From: Synechococcus sp. RedBA-s
GTDB lineage: Bacteria > Cyanobacteriota > Cyanobacteriia > PCC-6307 > Cyanobiaceae
DNA length: 58,146 bases
Direction of reading: 5' to 3'
NCBI RefSeq assembly: GCF_024345495.1
Contig: NZ_JAGQBF010000020.1
Location: 1-58,146 of the forward strand
This document shows positions 47,627-56,658 of this stretch, piece after piece (the stretch's first letter is position 1; each line of letters starts with the position of its first letter). A model generated the notes under the pieces. It worked only from the letters and a program-made list of their open reading frames with translations, did no database searches and had not been told where the DNA came from. The position numbers and the translations under genes were made by a program.

Positions 47627-49066
47627 TTGGGACGTTCCACTCCTTTCTACGCCTGCCAGAGCTGCGGGGCCCAGTCCCGCCAGTTCTTCGGCCGCTGTCC
47701 CGGCTGCGGCAGCTGGAACAGCCTGGTGGAGCAAAGCAACCCCGCCGCTGATGGCCGCCGCCGGCGCGCCGCCCCCGCTCCTCCCCCAGAGGGGGCCGCA
47801 CCCAGGGCGCGCCGCTCCGAGCCGATCCACAGCGTGGGCGAACGACCGCTGCGGCGCCTGGCCACGGGCTTCCCTGAACTGGATCGGGTGCTGGGGGGTG
47901 GCCTGGTGCCCGGATCGCTGGTGCTGGTGGGCGGCGATCCGGGCATCGGCAAGTCGACGCTGCTGCTGCAAAGCGCTCGGGCCCTGGCGGACTCCTGCTC
48001 AGTGCTCTATGTGAGTGCCGAGGAATCAGCCCAGCAGGTGAAGCTGCGCTGGCGGCGCCTGGGCCCGGAGCAGGGGACGAAGGAGGAGGAGCCGCTCCAG
48101 CAGGCGGGACTGCAGCTGCTGGCTGAAACCGATCTGGAGCTGGTGCTGCAGGAACTGGAGGCCCTGCGCCCGGCGGTGGCGATCATCGACAGCATCCAGG
48201 CTCTCCACGACGCCGAGCTCAGCAGTGCTCCCGGCTCGGTCTCCCAGGTGAGGGATTGCGCCGCGGCCCTGCAGCGGCTGGCCAAGCGCCAGGACACGGC
48301 CCTGCTGTTGGTGGGCCACGTGACCAAGGAGGGGATGCTGGCGGGGCCGAAGGTGCTGGAGCACCTGGTGGATGCCGTGCTCACCTTCGAGGGCGATCGC
48401 TTCGCCAGCCACCGCCTGCTGCGGGCCGTCAAGAACCGCTTCGGTGCCACCCACGAGCTGGGGGTGTTCGAGATGCGCGACCGCGGCCTGGCGGAGGTCA
48501 CCAACCCCAGCGAGCTGTTTCTGGGGGGGGAAGGTCCCTGCCCCGGTACCGCCACGATCGTGGCCTGTGAGGGCACCCGGCCCCTGTTGGTGGACCTCCA
48601 GGCCCTGGTGAGCAGCACCAGCTACGCCAGTCCTCGTCGAACCGCCACGGGCATCGGCATCAACCGTCTGCACCAGATCCTGGCGGTGCTGGAGAAGCAT
48701 CTGGGCCTGCCCCTCTCCCGTTTTGATTGCTACCTGGCGGTGGCCGGGGGGCTTGATGTGGAGGAGCCCGCAGCCGACCTGGGGGTGGCCGCCGCGGTGG
48801 TGGCCAGCTTCCGCGACCTCACCCTGCCCGCCGGCACGGTGCTGGTGGGGGAGCTGGGGCTGGGGGGACAGATCCGCCCAGTGGGGCAACTGGAGCTGCG
48901 GCTGCAGGAGGCGGCCCGTCTGGGCTTCACCAGGGCCGTGGTGCCCCGCGGCAGTGGATTGGCTCCGGCCGCCGCCGCCCTGGGGCTGGAGCTGCTGGAG
49001 GCGGGCGGTGTGGCCGAGGCCCTGGTGGCGGCCCTGGGGGTGAACCCCGCTGCTGTCAAGGATTGA
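47627..49066 (+). CDS. radA: DNA repair protein RadA
   Basis: RadA is a branch-migration helicase acting in recombination. The 479-residue protein has a C4 zinc finger (Cys10, 13, 24 and 27), a RecA-like ATPase with Walker A GGDPGIGKST at 102-111, the RadA-specific KNRFG motif near residue 267 (VKNRFGATHELGVF), and a C-terminal Lon-like domain. The start is TTG, because the frame opens with the zinc finger and no ATG is closer. It is divergent from rpaB. The 3' end overlaps the DMT gene by 11 bp. Confidence 0.95.
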   Translation: MGRSTPFYACQSCGAQSRQFFGRCPGCGSWNSLVEQSNPAADGRRRRAAPAPPPEGAAPRARRSEPIHSVGERPLRRLATGFPELDRVLGGGLVPGSLVLVGGDPGIGKSTLLLQSARALADSCSVLYVSAEESAQQVKLRWRRLGPEQGTKEEEPLQQAGLQLLAETDLELVLQELEALRPAVAIIDSIQALHDAELSSAPGSVSQVRDCAAALQRLAKRQDTALLLVGHVTKEGMLAGPKVLEHLVDAVLTFEGDRFASHRLLRAVKNRFGATHELGVFEMRDRGLAEVTNPSELFLGGEGPCPGTATIVACEGTRPLLVDLQALVSSTSYASPRRTATGIGINRLHQILAVLEKHLGLPLSRFDCYLAVAGGLDVEEPAADLGVAAAVVASFRDLTLPAGTVLVGELGLGGQIRPVGQLELRLQEAARLGFTRAVVPRGSGLAPAAAALGLELLEAGGVAEALVAALGVNPAAVKD

Positions 49067-50057
49067 GCAGGAGCGACTTGCGCTCGTCACCAGGCGGGAG
49101 TGAGGAGGGGAGGAAGCGAAGGAGCACTCCGGCCAGAATCAGGCCTGTGCTCAGCAGGATGGGCCAGGACAGTGGTTCGCTCAGCAGCCAGGCGGCGCTG
49201 AGCACCGTGACCACCAGACTGGCTGAGCCGGCGAAAGCGATCTGGGACACCTGGAAATGACGCTGGCTGGCCTGGCGCAGGACTTCGGTGCCAAGGCAGA
49301 GCGTGAGTCCGTACACAACAATTACTCCCAGCACCCACCACCAGCGCAGGTAGAAAAAGTGCCCGGGACCATAACGGATCAGGGCGATGATCGCGAAGGC
49401 GACGGCACCGGCCAGATTGGGGATTCCTGTGGATAATCCGCGGCAGAGCTCCAGTCCGGCCAGTCGACGGCGAAGCGAATTCCTCAGGGCTGTGGCGCCC
49501 ACCGAGACGATGGCCCAGAGATAGCCATCGAGGCCATCAAGCATCCGCATGGGCCCCGCAGGCCCGCTGGATTCCATGACACCAAAGACTTTGCCGGCCA
49601 GCAGGCCTGCCAAGATCAGCAGCAGGCTGAGGTTGAAGCGATGCGGCAGCCGTTCGCCCAGCCACCACAGGGCAATGAGGGCTGAGGCCGGCAGGGTGAG
49701 CGAGAAAACCAAGGTCTGTGTGATCACGCTCAGCTGTTCCAGAGCGAGATAGAACGCCAGCGGCGCCAGGAAACAGCCGAGGAAGGCATCGGCTGCGATC
49801 AGTGGAGCAGCGCTGGCCGGCAGTTGGGTGAGCTGTCGCCGGACCTTTTTCGGCTCGACACTGATCAGTGCCAGGCCGATCATCAGTTGGCTGATGAGGA
49901 AGACGTTGCAGAAGCTGATGGGATTGTCTCCCCCGATCGGATGGCTCGCGCCCTGCAGTTGCAGTCCCTTGAGGGCTGTGCTGCGCAGCCCCGACACCAC
50001 GACGTAGCCGATCAGGGCCAGGGACGCGGCAGTGGGCTGGACCATTGATCGCCGCAT
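49056..50057 (-). CDS. DMT-superfamily (EamA) transporter
   Basis: The 333-residue protein has about ten hydrophobic helices arranged as two EamA repeats, with the first repeat ending around residue 150 and the second in the C-terminal half. A short polar stretch (residues 40-70) follows the first helix. Substrate is unknown. It is 9 bp downstream of the zeta-like kinase on the same strand and overlaps the convergent radA tail by 11 bp. Members export metabolites or amino acids in other bacteria. Confidence 0.8.
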   Translation of the reverse strand: MRRSMVQPTAASLALIGYVVVSGLRSTALKGLQLQGASHPIGGDNPISFCNVFLISQLMIGLALISVEPKKVRRQLTQLPASAAPLIAADAFLGCFLAPLAFYLALEQLSVITQTLVFSLTLPASALIALWWLGERLPHRFNLSLLLILAGLLAGKVFGVMESSGPAGPMRMLDGLDGYLWAIVSVGATALRNSLRRRLAGLELCRGLSTGIPNLAGAVAFAIIALIRYGPGHFFYLRWWWVLGVIVVYGLTLCLGTEVLRQASQRHFQVSQIAFAGSASLVVTVLSAAWLLSEPLSWPILLSTGLILAGVLLRFLPSSLPPGDERKSLLLNP

Positions 50058-50066
50058 GGGGGAGTC

Positions 50067-50945
50067 CTAGGGATCGAGCAGAGGGAGCGGTGCCCCGCCG
50101 GTTCGCAGCACGGAACCGTTCAGTCCGTTCACCTGGAGATAGCCATCCGCCAGCGGCGCGATCGTCCGGAAGACGGAGGGCGCGGACCGATAGAACTGTT
50201 TGATGGCGTTTCCCGGAACGTACCTTCCACTCGACAGATAGCGCTTCAGCACCTGGGACTGGCTGACGGATTCCGGCACCAGCACACTCACCAGGAACAC
50301 CCGATAGCCGAGGCTCCGCAGGCGGGGAATCAGGCTCAGGTAGCGCCGGGAACTTGACATGGTCCCGTCATAGATCAGGTCCGTGGGACAAGGCGACCCC
50401 ACCCCGCTCAGGAGCTGGTCCACCAGATCGCCAACCTCCACCTGGGTGATGGCGGCGTTCCAGCCCTGGTAGTCCGGCAGTTGCATCCGCAGCTCATCGG
50501 CATCGACGCGCAGAGTTGTTGGCCTGAGCAACATCGGCGCGTGTCGCCGCAGCCAGGTGGTCTTGCCGGCGCCGGGGGGGCCTCCTGTCAGCACCGCAAT
50601 CGGAGGGCGTCCGCTCACGCAGGCCAGTCCCGTGGTGGCGGTGGCGAGGATGCGGCTGTGCAGGGCCTGGCGCTCCGGCGTGTAGATGCCGTTCACCCTG
50701 TAGAGATCACTGGTCTGGGGGAGCCGTGCCAGACAGCGCTCGAGGGCAGCGATCGCCTCAGGTGTGGCCAGCGTCGGGCTGGTTGTTCCGGGCCCTGGAC
50801 AGGTCGCGGCGGGGGCAGTCTCCGCAGTCGCCGTTGCCGCCCTGTTCAGGGGTGCTCCGGCAAGGATCGCGCCAGTGAGCAGCAGCACAAGCAAGGCTGG
50901 CTTGCCGACGAGGGTTCTCAGCGCTTCCCTCGCCGCAATGCGCAT
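50067..50945 (-). CDS. Zeta-toxin-like P-loop kinase with N-terminal membrane/signal segment
   Basis: The 292-residue protein has a basic then hydrophobic N-terminus (about 12-32, VGKPALLVLLLTGAILAGA), which looks like a signal peptide or anchor. The kinase part has Walker A GGPPGAGKT at 121-129, VDADELRMQLP near 148-158, DLIYDGT near 189-195 and SGRYVP near 239-244, all as in zeta-toxin/chloramphenicol phosphotransferase-like kinases. No epsilon antitoxin ORF is adjacent. The ATG overlaps the ycf3 stop by one base (TGATG), suggesting coupling. Whether the domain faces the cytoplasm (type II anchor) is not decided by the sequence. Function unknown. Confidence 0.7.
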   Translation of the reverse strand: MRIAAREALRTLVGKPALLVLLLTGAILAGAPLNRAATATAETAPAATCPGPGTTSPTLATPEAIAALERCLARLPQTSDLYRVNGIYTPERQALHSRILATATTGLACVSGRPPIAVLTGGPPGAGKTTWLRRHAPMLLRPTTLRVDADELRMQLPDYQGWNAAITQVEVGDLVDQLLSGVGSPCPTDLIYDGTMSSSRRYLSLIPRLRSLGYRVFLVSVLVPESVSQSQVLKRYLSSGRYVPGNAIKQFYRSAPSVFRTIAPLADGYLQVNGLNGSVLRTGGAPLPLLDP

Positions 50946-51466
50946 CAGAAGTACACGTCGACGGAACCGCGACCGCTGGTCTTGATCCAGTTCTGGGCCT
51001 CGATGTAGTTATTGGGGGCCATCCGGATGGCTTTGGTCCAATACTCCGCGGCCTGGGCGAAGCGACGGTCCGATTCGTCGGTGTCGCCCCGCTCCTCGGC
51101 CAGGGACCCCAGGTGATGGTGGATCACCGCCATGTTGTTGAGGGCCTGGGGCATGTGGCTGTTGAGCTCCAGCACCTGCTCGTAGGTCTCGATCGCCCGC
51201 TGGTGATCGCCGTTGCTCGTGTACACCAGCGCCATGTTGTAGAGGATGAAGGCGCGATCGAGGGGATCGTCCTCCAGCTTCAGCGCCTCGTCGTAGTTCT
51301 CCAGCGCCTCGGCGTATTCACCATCGCCCTGGGCGCTCATGCCGTCGCGGTAGTAGGCGAAGGCTTCCTTGGCCCGACGGTTGGTGGGCAGCACCTTGAG
51401 GATCAGGTCGGCCATCACCGTGAAGCTTTTGTCGATGAAGTTGTCGTTGCGTTGGCTGCGGGGCAC
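50945..51466 (-). CDS. ycf3: Photosystem I assembly protein Ycf3
   Basis: Ycf3 is a TPR protein needed for photosystem I assembly. The 173-residue product has three tetratricopeptide repeats ([73 protein letters not shown]). The GTG at 51466 begins [14 protein letters not shown] and gives the standard family length, although the frame is open to 51535. Its stop overlaps the following kinase start by one base. It is divergent from the copper ATPase. Confidence 0.96.
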   Translation of the reverse strand: MPRSQRNDNFIDKSFTVMADLILKVLPTNRRAKEAFAYYRDGMSAQGDGEYAEALENYDEALKLEDDPLDRAFILYNMALVYTSNGDHQRAIETYEQVLELNSHMPQALNNMAVIHHHLGSLAEERGDTDESDRRFAQAAEYWTKAIRMAPNNYIEAQNWIKTSGRGSVDVYF

Positions 51467-51565
51467 GGCGCGGCTGGCGTGATCGGTGCTCCCATCCTGA
51501 CGGGTGCCTGCCAGGCCAGGGAGCCTTCGCCACACTCCCTACCCTTGGGGCCTGAGCATCGGCCC

Positions 51566-53962
51566 GTGACCCTGACCTCCCCCCTCCCCGCGCCCAGCGC
51601 AGCAACCGTTGCTGTTGAGCCCCTGCTCCTGGATGTGGACGGCATGAAGTGCGGCGGTTGCGTGCGGGCGGTGGAACGTCGCCTGCTGGAGCAGCCCGGG
51701 GTCAGTCAGGCCAGCGTCAATCTGGTGACCCGCACCGCTTGGATCGGTCTGGATCCGGCCCAGGGCATCCCGGCCGAAGACCCGGCCACGGCGCTGATCG
51801 CCAGCCTGCAGTCTCTGGGATTCGAAGCCCATCGGCGTGACCTGGTGGGCCCTGACCCCAGCCGCGCCGAGCGCGAGCAGCAGCGCCGTTGGCGTCAGGA
51901 GTGGCGCCAGCTGATCGTGGCCCTCAGCCTGATGCTGGTGTCGGTGCTGGGCCACCTGGTCCAGGGGGGGCACCTGCCGCAGGCCCTGATGGCCCTGCCC
52001 GGAGTGCCCACGCTGGGTGATCTTGGCTTCCATGCCCTGGTGGCCAGCGCGGCACTGCTCGGACCCGGTCGGGGAATCCTGGTGCGGGGCGCCCGCAACG
52101 CCTGGCAGCGGACTCCGAGCATGGACACCCTGGTGGGGCTGGGCATGGGCAGTGCCTACCTGGCCAGCTTGGTGGCCTATCTGCGCCCGGCATCCGGCTG
52201 GCCCTGCTTCTTCAATGAGCCGGTGATGCTGCTGGGCTTCGTGCTGCTGGGTCGCTTCCTGGAGGAGCGGGCCCGCAACCGCACGGGTCAGGCCCTTGAG
52301 CAGCTGGTGCGCCTGCAGCCCGACACTGCCCTGTTGCTGCTCGGCGATGGACCGCCACGGGAGGTGCACGTCGGCGGCCTTCGCCCTGGTGATCGGGTGC
52401 GCCTGCTGCCCGGTGATCGCGTCCCCGTGGATGGTGAGGTGGTGGAGGGACACTCCGCGGTGGATGTCTCCAGCCTCACGGGGGAACCGCTGCCCCTGGA
52501 GGCCGGGCCCGGCAGTGAGCTGATGGCCGGCATGCTCAACCTCCAGGCCCCCCTCGAGCTGGAGGTGCGGCGCACGGGCCCTGAATCCACCTTGGCGCGG
52601 ATCATTGCTCTGGTGGAGCAGGCCCAGGCCCGCAAGGCGCCGATCCAGAGCCTGGCGGATCGGGTGGCGGGCCGCTTCAGCGTGGCCGTGTTGCTGCTGG
52701 CCCTGGCCACGTTTGTGTTCTGGTGGCAGTGGGGCACCAGGCTCTGGCCCCAGGTGCTCATGGGGGCGGACCACGGTGGCCATGGAGCCCACGGGGTTCT
52801 GGGGGCCGTGGCCACCACCCCCTTCTCCCTCGCCCTGCAGCTGGCGATCGCGGTGCTGGTGGTGGCCTGTCCCTGCGCCCTGGGCCTGGCCACCCCCACG
52901 GCGATCACGGTGGGATCGGGCCAGGCGGCCCGCTCCGGCCTGCTCTTCCGCGGCGGCGATGCCATTGAGATGGCCGCCCGCCTCGAGAGCGTGCTCTTCG
53001 ACAAGACCGGAACCCTCACCTTGGGCCGCCCCCTGGTGACGGCCGTGCTGCCGGCCGGCGGAGGCGATCCCGCCGGTGCGGCCGGCGACGCCCTGATCCA
53101 GCTGGCGGCCAGCCTTGAGCAGCACACCCGCCACCCCCTGGCCCATGCCCTGCTGCAGGAGGCCCAGTGTCGCGGCCTGGCCCTGGCAGAGGTGAGTGAC
53201 AGCCGTACTGAGGTGGGATCGGGTGTGGAGGGCCGGCTGGAGGGCCAGGGGGGGCTGGCCAGGGTCGGACGGCCAGGTTGGTTGCAGCAGCACGGCTTGG
53301 CCCTCTCCGCTGACCTGGAGCTGCAGCTGGACCAGCTGGAGTCGGAGGGGGCCACGGTGTTGGTGGTGGCTACCCCTGCTGCGCTGCTGGGGCTGGTGGC
53401 GGTGCAGGATCAGCCACGCGCTGATGCGGCCCAGGCCTTGACAGACCTCGGCGGCATGGGCCTGCGCCTGGGGGTGCTCAGTGGAGATCGCCGCGAGCCG
53501 GTGCTGCAGCTGGGCGACCGCCTGGGGCTGCCCAGCACCGGCCTGGCCTGGGAACTGAACCCCCAGCAGAAGCTGGAGCACATCCTGCGCTGGCGCCAGC
53601 AGGGGCCCGTGGCGATGGTGGGGGATGGCATTAACGACGCCCCGGCCCTGGCTGCTGCTGATCTGGGCATCGCCGTGGGCACGGGTACCCAGATCGCCCA
53701 GGACACCGCTGATCTGGTGATCCTCGGCGACCGGCTGGAGTCGCTGGTGGAGGCGCTGCGCCTGGCTCGCCGCACTCTGGCGAAGGTGAAGCAGAACCTG
53801 CTGTGGGCCTTCGGCTACAACCTGATCGTGCTGCCGATCGCCGCCGGTGCCCTGCTGCCCGGCTTCGGTCTGCTGCTCTCTCCCCCGCTGGCCGCCCTGC
53901 TGATGGCTGTCAGCTCGATCACTGTGGTGGTCAACGCCTTGCTGCTCCATGGCCGCCCCTGA
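51566..53962 (+). CDS. ctaA: Copper-transporting P1B-type ATPase (CtaA/PacS-like)
   Basis: The 798-residue ATPase exports or imports Cu(I) across a membrane. The single N-terminal metal-binding domain has GMKCGGC (Cys29, Cys32), and the transmembrane CPC is Cys435-Pro-Cys437. The phosphorylated Asp479 is in DKTGT, and MVGDGINDAPALAAADLGIA is the hinge. The GMKCGGC form and lone HMA favour CtaA, which feeds copper toward thylakoid plastocyanin, though PacS cannot be excluded. The start GTG at 51566 is inferred. A His-rich stretch (HGGHGAHG, about 402-409) precedes the CPC helix. Confidence 0.92.
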   Translation: MTLTSPLPAPSAATVAVEPLLLDVDGMKCGGCVRAVERRLLEQPGVSQASVNLVTRTAWIGLDPAQGIPAEDPATALIASLQSLGFEAHRRDLVGPDPSRAEREQQRRWRQEWRQLIVALSLMLVSVLGHLVQGGHLPQALMALPGVPTLGDLGFHALVASAALLGPGRGILVRGARNAWQRTPSMDTLVGLGMGSAYLASLVAYLRPASGWPCFFNEPVMLLGFVLLGRFLEERARNRTGQALEQLVRLQPDTALLLLGDGPPREVHVGGLRPGDRVRLLPGDRVPVDGEVVEGHSAVDVSSLTGEPLPLEAGPGSELMAGMLNLQAPLELEVRRTGPESTLARIIALVEQAQARKAPIQSLADRVAGRFSVAVLLLALATFVFWWQWGTRLWPQVLMGADHGGHGAHGVLGAVATTPFSLALQLAIAVLVVACPCALGLATPTAITVGSGQAARSGLLFRGGDAIEMAARLESVLFDKTGTLTLGRPLVTAVLPAGGGDPAGAAGDALIQLAASLEQHTRHPLAHALLQEAQCRGLALAEVSDSRTEVGSGVEGRLEGQGGLARVGRPGWLQQHGLALSADLELQLDQLESEGATVLVVATPAALLGLVAVQDQPRADAAQALTDLGGMGLRLGVLSGDRREPVLQLGDRLGLPSTGLAWELNPQQKLEHILRWRQQGPVAMVGDGINDAPALAAADLGIAVGTGTQIAQDTADLVILGDRLESLVEALRLARRTLAKVKQNLLWAFGYNLIVLPIAAGALLPGFGLLLSPPLAALLMAVSSITVVVNALLLHGRP

Positions 53963-54623
53963 GGGCCCGCGGGGCCGTTTTGTGGTGCTGGAGGGCATCG
54001 ACGGCTCGGGCAAAACCAGCCAGCTGGAGCGCCTGGGCCGCTGGCTGCCCCGCAGCGGCCTGATGCCAGCCGGCTCCCGAGTGGTGAGCACCCGGGAGCC
54101 GGGGGGAACCCCGCTCGGTCAGGGACTGCGGCAGCTGCTGCTCCATCCCCCGCAGGAGGTGGCCCCTCTGGCCAGAGCCGAGCTGTTGCTCTATGCCGCC
54201 GACCGCGCCCAGCATGTGCAAAGCCTGATCGAACCGGCGCTGGCGGCTGGTGCCTGGGTGCTCAGCGATCGCTTCGCCGGCTCCACCGCCGCCTACCAGG
54301 GCCATGGTCGGGGCCTGTCGATGGCCTTGATCGATCAGCTGGAGGTCGTCGCCACCGCCGGTTTGGTGCCCGATCTCACCCTCTGGCTCGACCTGCCCCT
54401 GACTCTCTCGTCCCAGCGCCGGGACCATCGCGGCGCCGATCGGATTGAGGCGGCCGGCCTGCCGTTTCTGCAGCGGGTGTCGGCCGGTTTTGCCCAGCTG
54501 GCGGCGGAGCGGGGCTGGAGCCGGGTGGATGCTGCTGGATCAGCCGCTGAGGTGGAGACGGCCCTGCGCGCGGCTCTGCTGGAGCGCTTTCCCCGCGTTT
54601 GGCCAGGCGATCCCGATGGCTGA
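53949..54623 (+). CDS. tmk: Thymidylate kinase
   Basis: Tmk phosphorylates dTMP to dTDP. The 224-residue protein has P-loop EGIDGSGKTSQ near residues 15-25, TREPGGTPLGQGLRQLLL, the SDRFAGSTAAYQGHGRG segment with the conserved Arg, and LWLDLPLTLSSQRRDHRGADRIE LID region. Its start lies inside the ctaA end (14-bp overlap), and holB overlaps its end by 8 bp. Confidence 0.95.
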   Translation: MAAPEGPRGRFVVLEGIDGSGKTSQLERLGRWLPRSGLMPAGSRVVSTREPGGTPLGQGLRQLLLHPPQEVAPLARAELLLYAADRAQHVQSLIEPALAAGAWVLSDRFAGSTAAYQGHGRGLSMALIDQLEVVATAGLVPDLTLWLDLPLTLSSQRRDHRGADRIEAAGLPFLQRVSAGFAQLAAERGWSRVDAAGSAAEVETALRAALLERFPRVWPGDPDG

Positions 54624-55602
54624 ATTGTTCGCTGATCTGATCGGTCAGCCCACAGCGGTGGCGCTGATGGGCGCCGCCCTGGAGCGGCAGCGCCTGGCGG
54701 CCGCCTATCTGCTCACGGGCCCTGATGGGGTGGGCCGACGGTTGGGGGCGCTGCGCTTTCTCGAGGGTGTGCTCGCTGGACCTGAGGGTGCGACGGCCCT
54801 GCGGCGGCGCCTGAGCCAGGGCAACCACCCGGACCTGCTCTGGCTGGAGCCCACCTACTCCCACCAGGGACGGCTGGTGCCCGCCAGCCAGGCGATGGCG
54901 GAAGGGGTGAACAAACGGAGTCTGCCGCAGATCCGGCTGGAGCAGATCCGCTCGGTGGGACCATTCCTGGCGAGGCGGGCGGTGGCGGGCCCACGGCCGG
55001 TGGTGGTGATCGAGGCCGTCGAGTTGATGGCGGAGGGGGCGGCCAATGGGCTGCTCAAGACCCTGGAGGAGCCCGGGGCTGGGCTGCTGCTGCTGCTGTG
55101 TTCCGCGCCGGAGCGCCTGCTCAGCACGATCCGCTCCCGCTGTCAGCAGATTCCCTTCCGCCCCCTCGCCCCCGCGGCCATGGCCGCGGTGCTGGCGTTG
55201 CAGGCCGGGGCCGTCGATCCCTCTGGCGCACCAGCTGCCGCTGAGGGTCCTGAAGCCCCAGACCCCCCCGAGCTGCTGGAGCTGGCGGCCGGAGCGCCCG
55301 GGGCCCTGCTGGAGCATCGCCGCCAGTGGCGGGGGTTACCCAGCGGCCTGGCTGAACGGTTGGGGAACCTGGCGGCCGACCCGCTGGAGGCCCTGGCCCT
55401 GGCCCGCGACCTGAGCGAAGCGTTGGACCTGGATCAGCAGTTGTGGCTGTTGAACTGGTGGCAGCTCTGCCTCTGGCGCCGGCAGCCCCGGCTGGCGCCC
55501 CAGCAACGGTTGGAGCGGTTGCGGGGCCAGTTGCGCGGATTCGTGCAACCGCGCCTGGCCTGGGAGGTGGCCCTGCTGGAGCTGAGCGGTGTGATCAGCT
55601 GA
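54616..55602 (+). CDS. holB: DNA polymerase III subunit delta prime
   Basis: The 328-residue clamp-loader subunit begins FADLIGQPTAVALMGAALERQRLAAAYLLTGPDG and includes VVVIEAVELMAEGAANGLLKTLEEP, the SRC-containing IRSRCQQIPFRPL motif and a helical C-terminus. The P-loop position reads GPDGVGRR, without the usual GKS, as in the non-ATPase delta prime of other bacteria. It is in the ctaA-tmk-holB run. It converges on rpaA with 37 bp between. Confidence 0.93.
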   Translation: MAELFADLIGQPTAVALMGAALERQRLAAAYLLTGPDGVGRRLGALRFLEGVLAGPEGATALRRRLSQGNHPDLLWLEPTYSHQGRLVPASQAMAEGVNKRSLPQIRLEQIRSVGPFLARRAVAGPRPVVVIEAVELMAEGAANGLLKTLEEPGAGLLLLLCSAPERLLSTIRSRCQQIPFRPLAPAAMAAVLALQAGAVDPSGAPAAAEGPEAPDPPELLELAAGAPGALLEHRRQWRGLPSGLAERLGNLAADPLEALALARDLSEALDLDQQLWLLNWWQLCLWRRQPRLAPQQRLERLRGQLRGFVQPRLAWEVALLELSGVIS

Positions 55603-55639
55603 CTGCCATGGGCCCCAGGCCCGCTCGGCCCAGGTGGGC

Positions 55640-56494
55640 TCAGGCGCTCTCGAGAGCCTGGGAGGCCGTTGCCAGCTCCTCTTCGCGCTGCCTGCGCATC
55701 AGGGCCTCCTGCTGGGCGAGCTTGACTCCGGTGGGAAGTTCCAGGCAGTAGCCGGCTCCATAGACCGTTTTGATGAAGCGTGGTTTGCGTGGATCGGGTT
55801 CCAGCTTGGTGCGCAGGTGACGCACGTGCACACGGATGGTTTCGATGTCGTCGTCGGGTTCGTAGCCCCAGACCTCCTTGAGGATCAACGACGGCGCCAC
55901 GGTCTGGCCGTGGCGCTGCAGCAGGCAGTGGAGCAACTCAAATTCCAGGTGGGTCAGGCGCACCGGCTCGTCGAACCAGATCGCCTCGAACCGCTCCGGC
56001 ACCAGGGTGAGGGGGCCGTAGCTGAGGATTTCGCTGTGCTTGGTGGAGAGCGGAGCCCGTTCGCTGCGGCGCAGCAGGGCCTTCACCCGCACCATCAGCT
56101 CCTCGAGATCAAAGGGCTTGGTCAGGTAGTCGTCGGCGCCGGAGTTGAACCCGCTCACCTTGTCCTTGGTGCCACCCAGGGCTGTGATCATCATGATCGG
56201 GATGCCGGCGGTGCGCTCATCGCGGCGCAGCCGTTGGCAGAGGGTGAGACCATCCACCTTCGGCAGCATCAGATCCAGCAGGATCAGATCGGGGTTGGCC
56301 TGCAGCGCCAGGGCCTGACCCTTGATCCCGTCTTCAGCGGTTTCCACCACGAAACCACCGTGCTCCAGGTGAGCGGCCACCAGCTCACGCATGTCCCCGT
56401 CGTCCTCAATCAGCAAGATGCAGGGCTTCATGGCAGAGGCTGGCGGACACGTGACGGCAGAGCAGAGATGGCCGGCACCAACGGATCGATCCAT
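55640..56494 (-). CDS. rpaA: OmpR-family response regulator RpaA
   Basis: RpaA is the circadian output regulator downstream of SasA and CikA. The conserved part starts [11 protein letters not shown], with phospho-acceptor Asp53 counted from that Met ([11 protein letters not shown]), followed by an OmpR-type winged helix ending [16 protein letters not shown]. The start is given at 56494 because AGGAG lies 5 bases before that ATG, a strong ribosome-binding site. The ATG at 56431 begins the family core but has none visible. If 56494 is real, the protein has 21 extra N-terminal residues. The upstream gap to tRNA-Asn is 251 bp and holds only a terminator-like hairpin. Confidence 0.93.
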   Translation of the reverse strand: MDRSVGAGHLCSAVTCPPASAMKPCILLIEDDGDMRELVAAHLEHGGFVVETAEDGIKGQALALQANPDLILLDLMLPKVDGLTLCQRLRRDERTAGIPIMMITALGGTKDKVSGFNSGADDYLTKPFDLEELMVRVKALLRRSERAPLSTKHSEILSYGPLTLVPERFEAIWFDEPVRLTHLEFELLHCLLQRHGQTVAPSLILKEVWGYEPDDDIETIRVHVRHLRTKLEPDPRKPRFIKTVYGAGYCLELPTGVKLAQQEALMRRQREEELATASQALESA

Positions 56495-56658
56495 ATATTC
56501 TCCTGATCCCAGGGGTCAGCGCGTCGGTGCGGGACGCTCCCGATGCTGGATTCGGGGGCTGGGGCCTGATCGGCCGAGGGTTCTGGCCGCAGTCGGGCCT
56601 GAACATCTTGAATTGAATCTAAAGATTTTGCTGCTGCGCTGATCTGTCGCGCTCGGAA

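Noticed and set aside
50067-51466. A complete toxin-antitoxin module
   Set aside because: No antitoxin-like ORF is next to the zeta-like kinase. The only overlapping neighbour is ycf3, so a TA assignment is not supported.
51539-54091. 850-aa open frame antisense to the copper ATPase
   Set aside because: It is rich in Gln, His and Gly with no family pattern, typical of a GC-rich shadow frame of a well-recognised gene.
55646-55657. GCTCTCGAGAGC palindrome at the rpaA/holB convergence
   Set aside because: It lies inside the last codons of rpaA and has no T-run, so coding constraint is a sufficient explanation.
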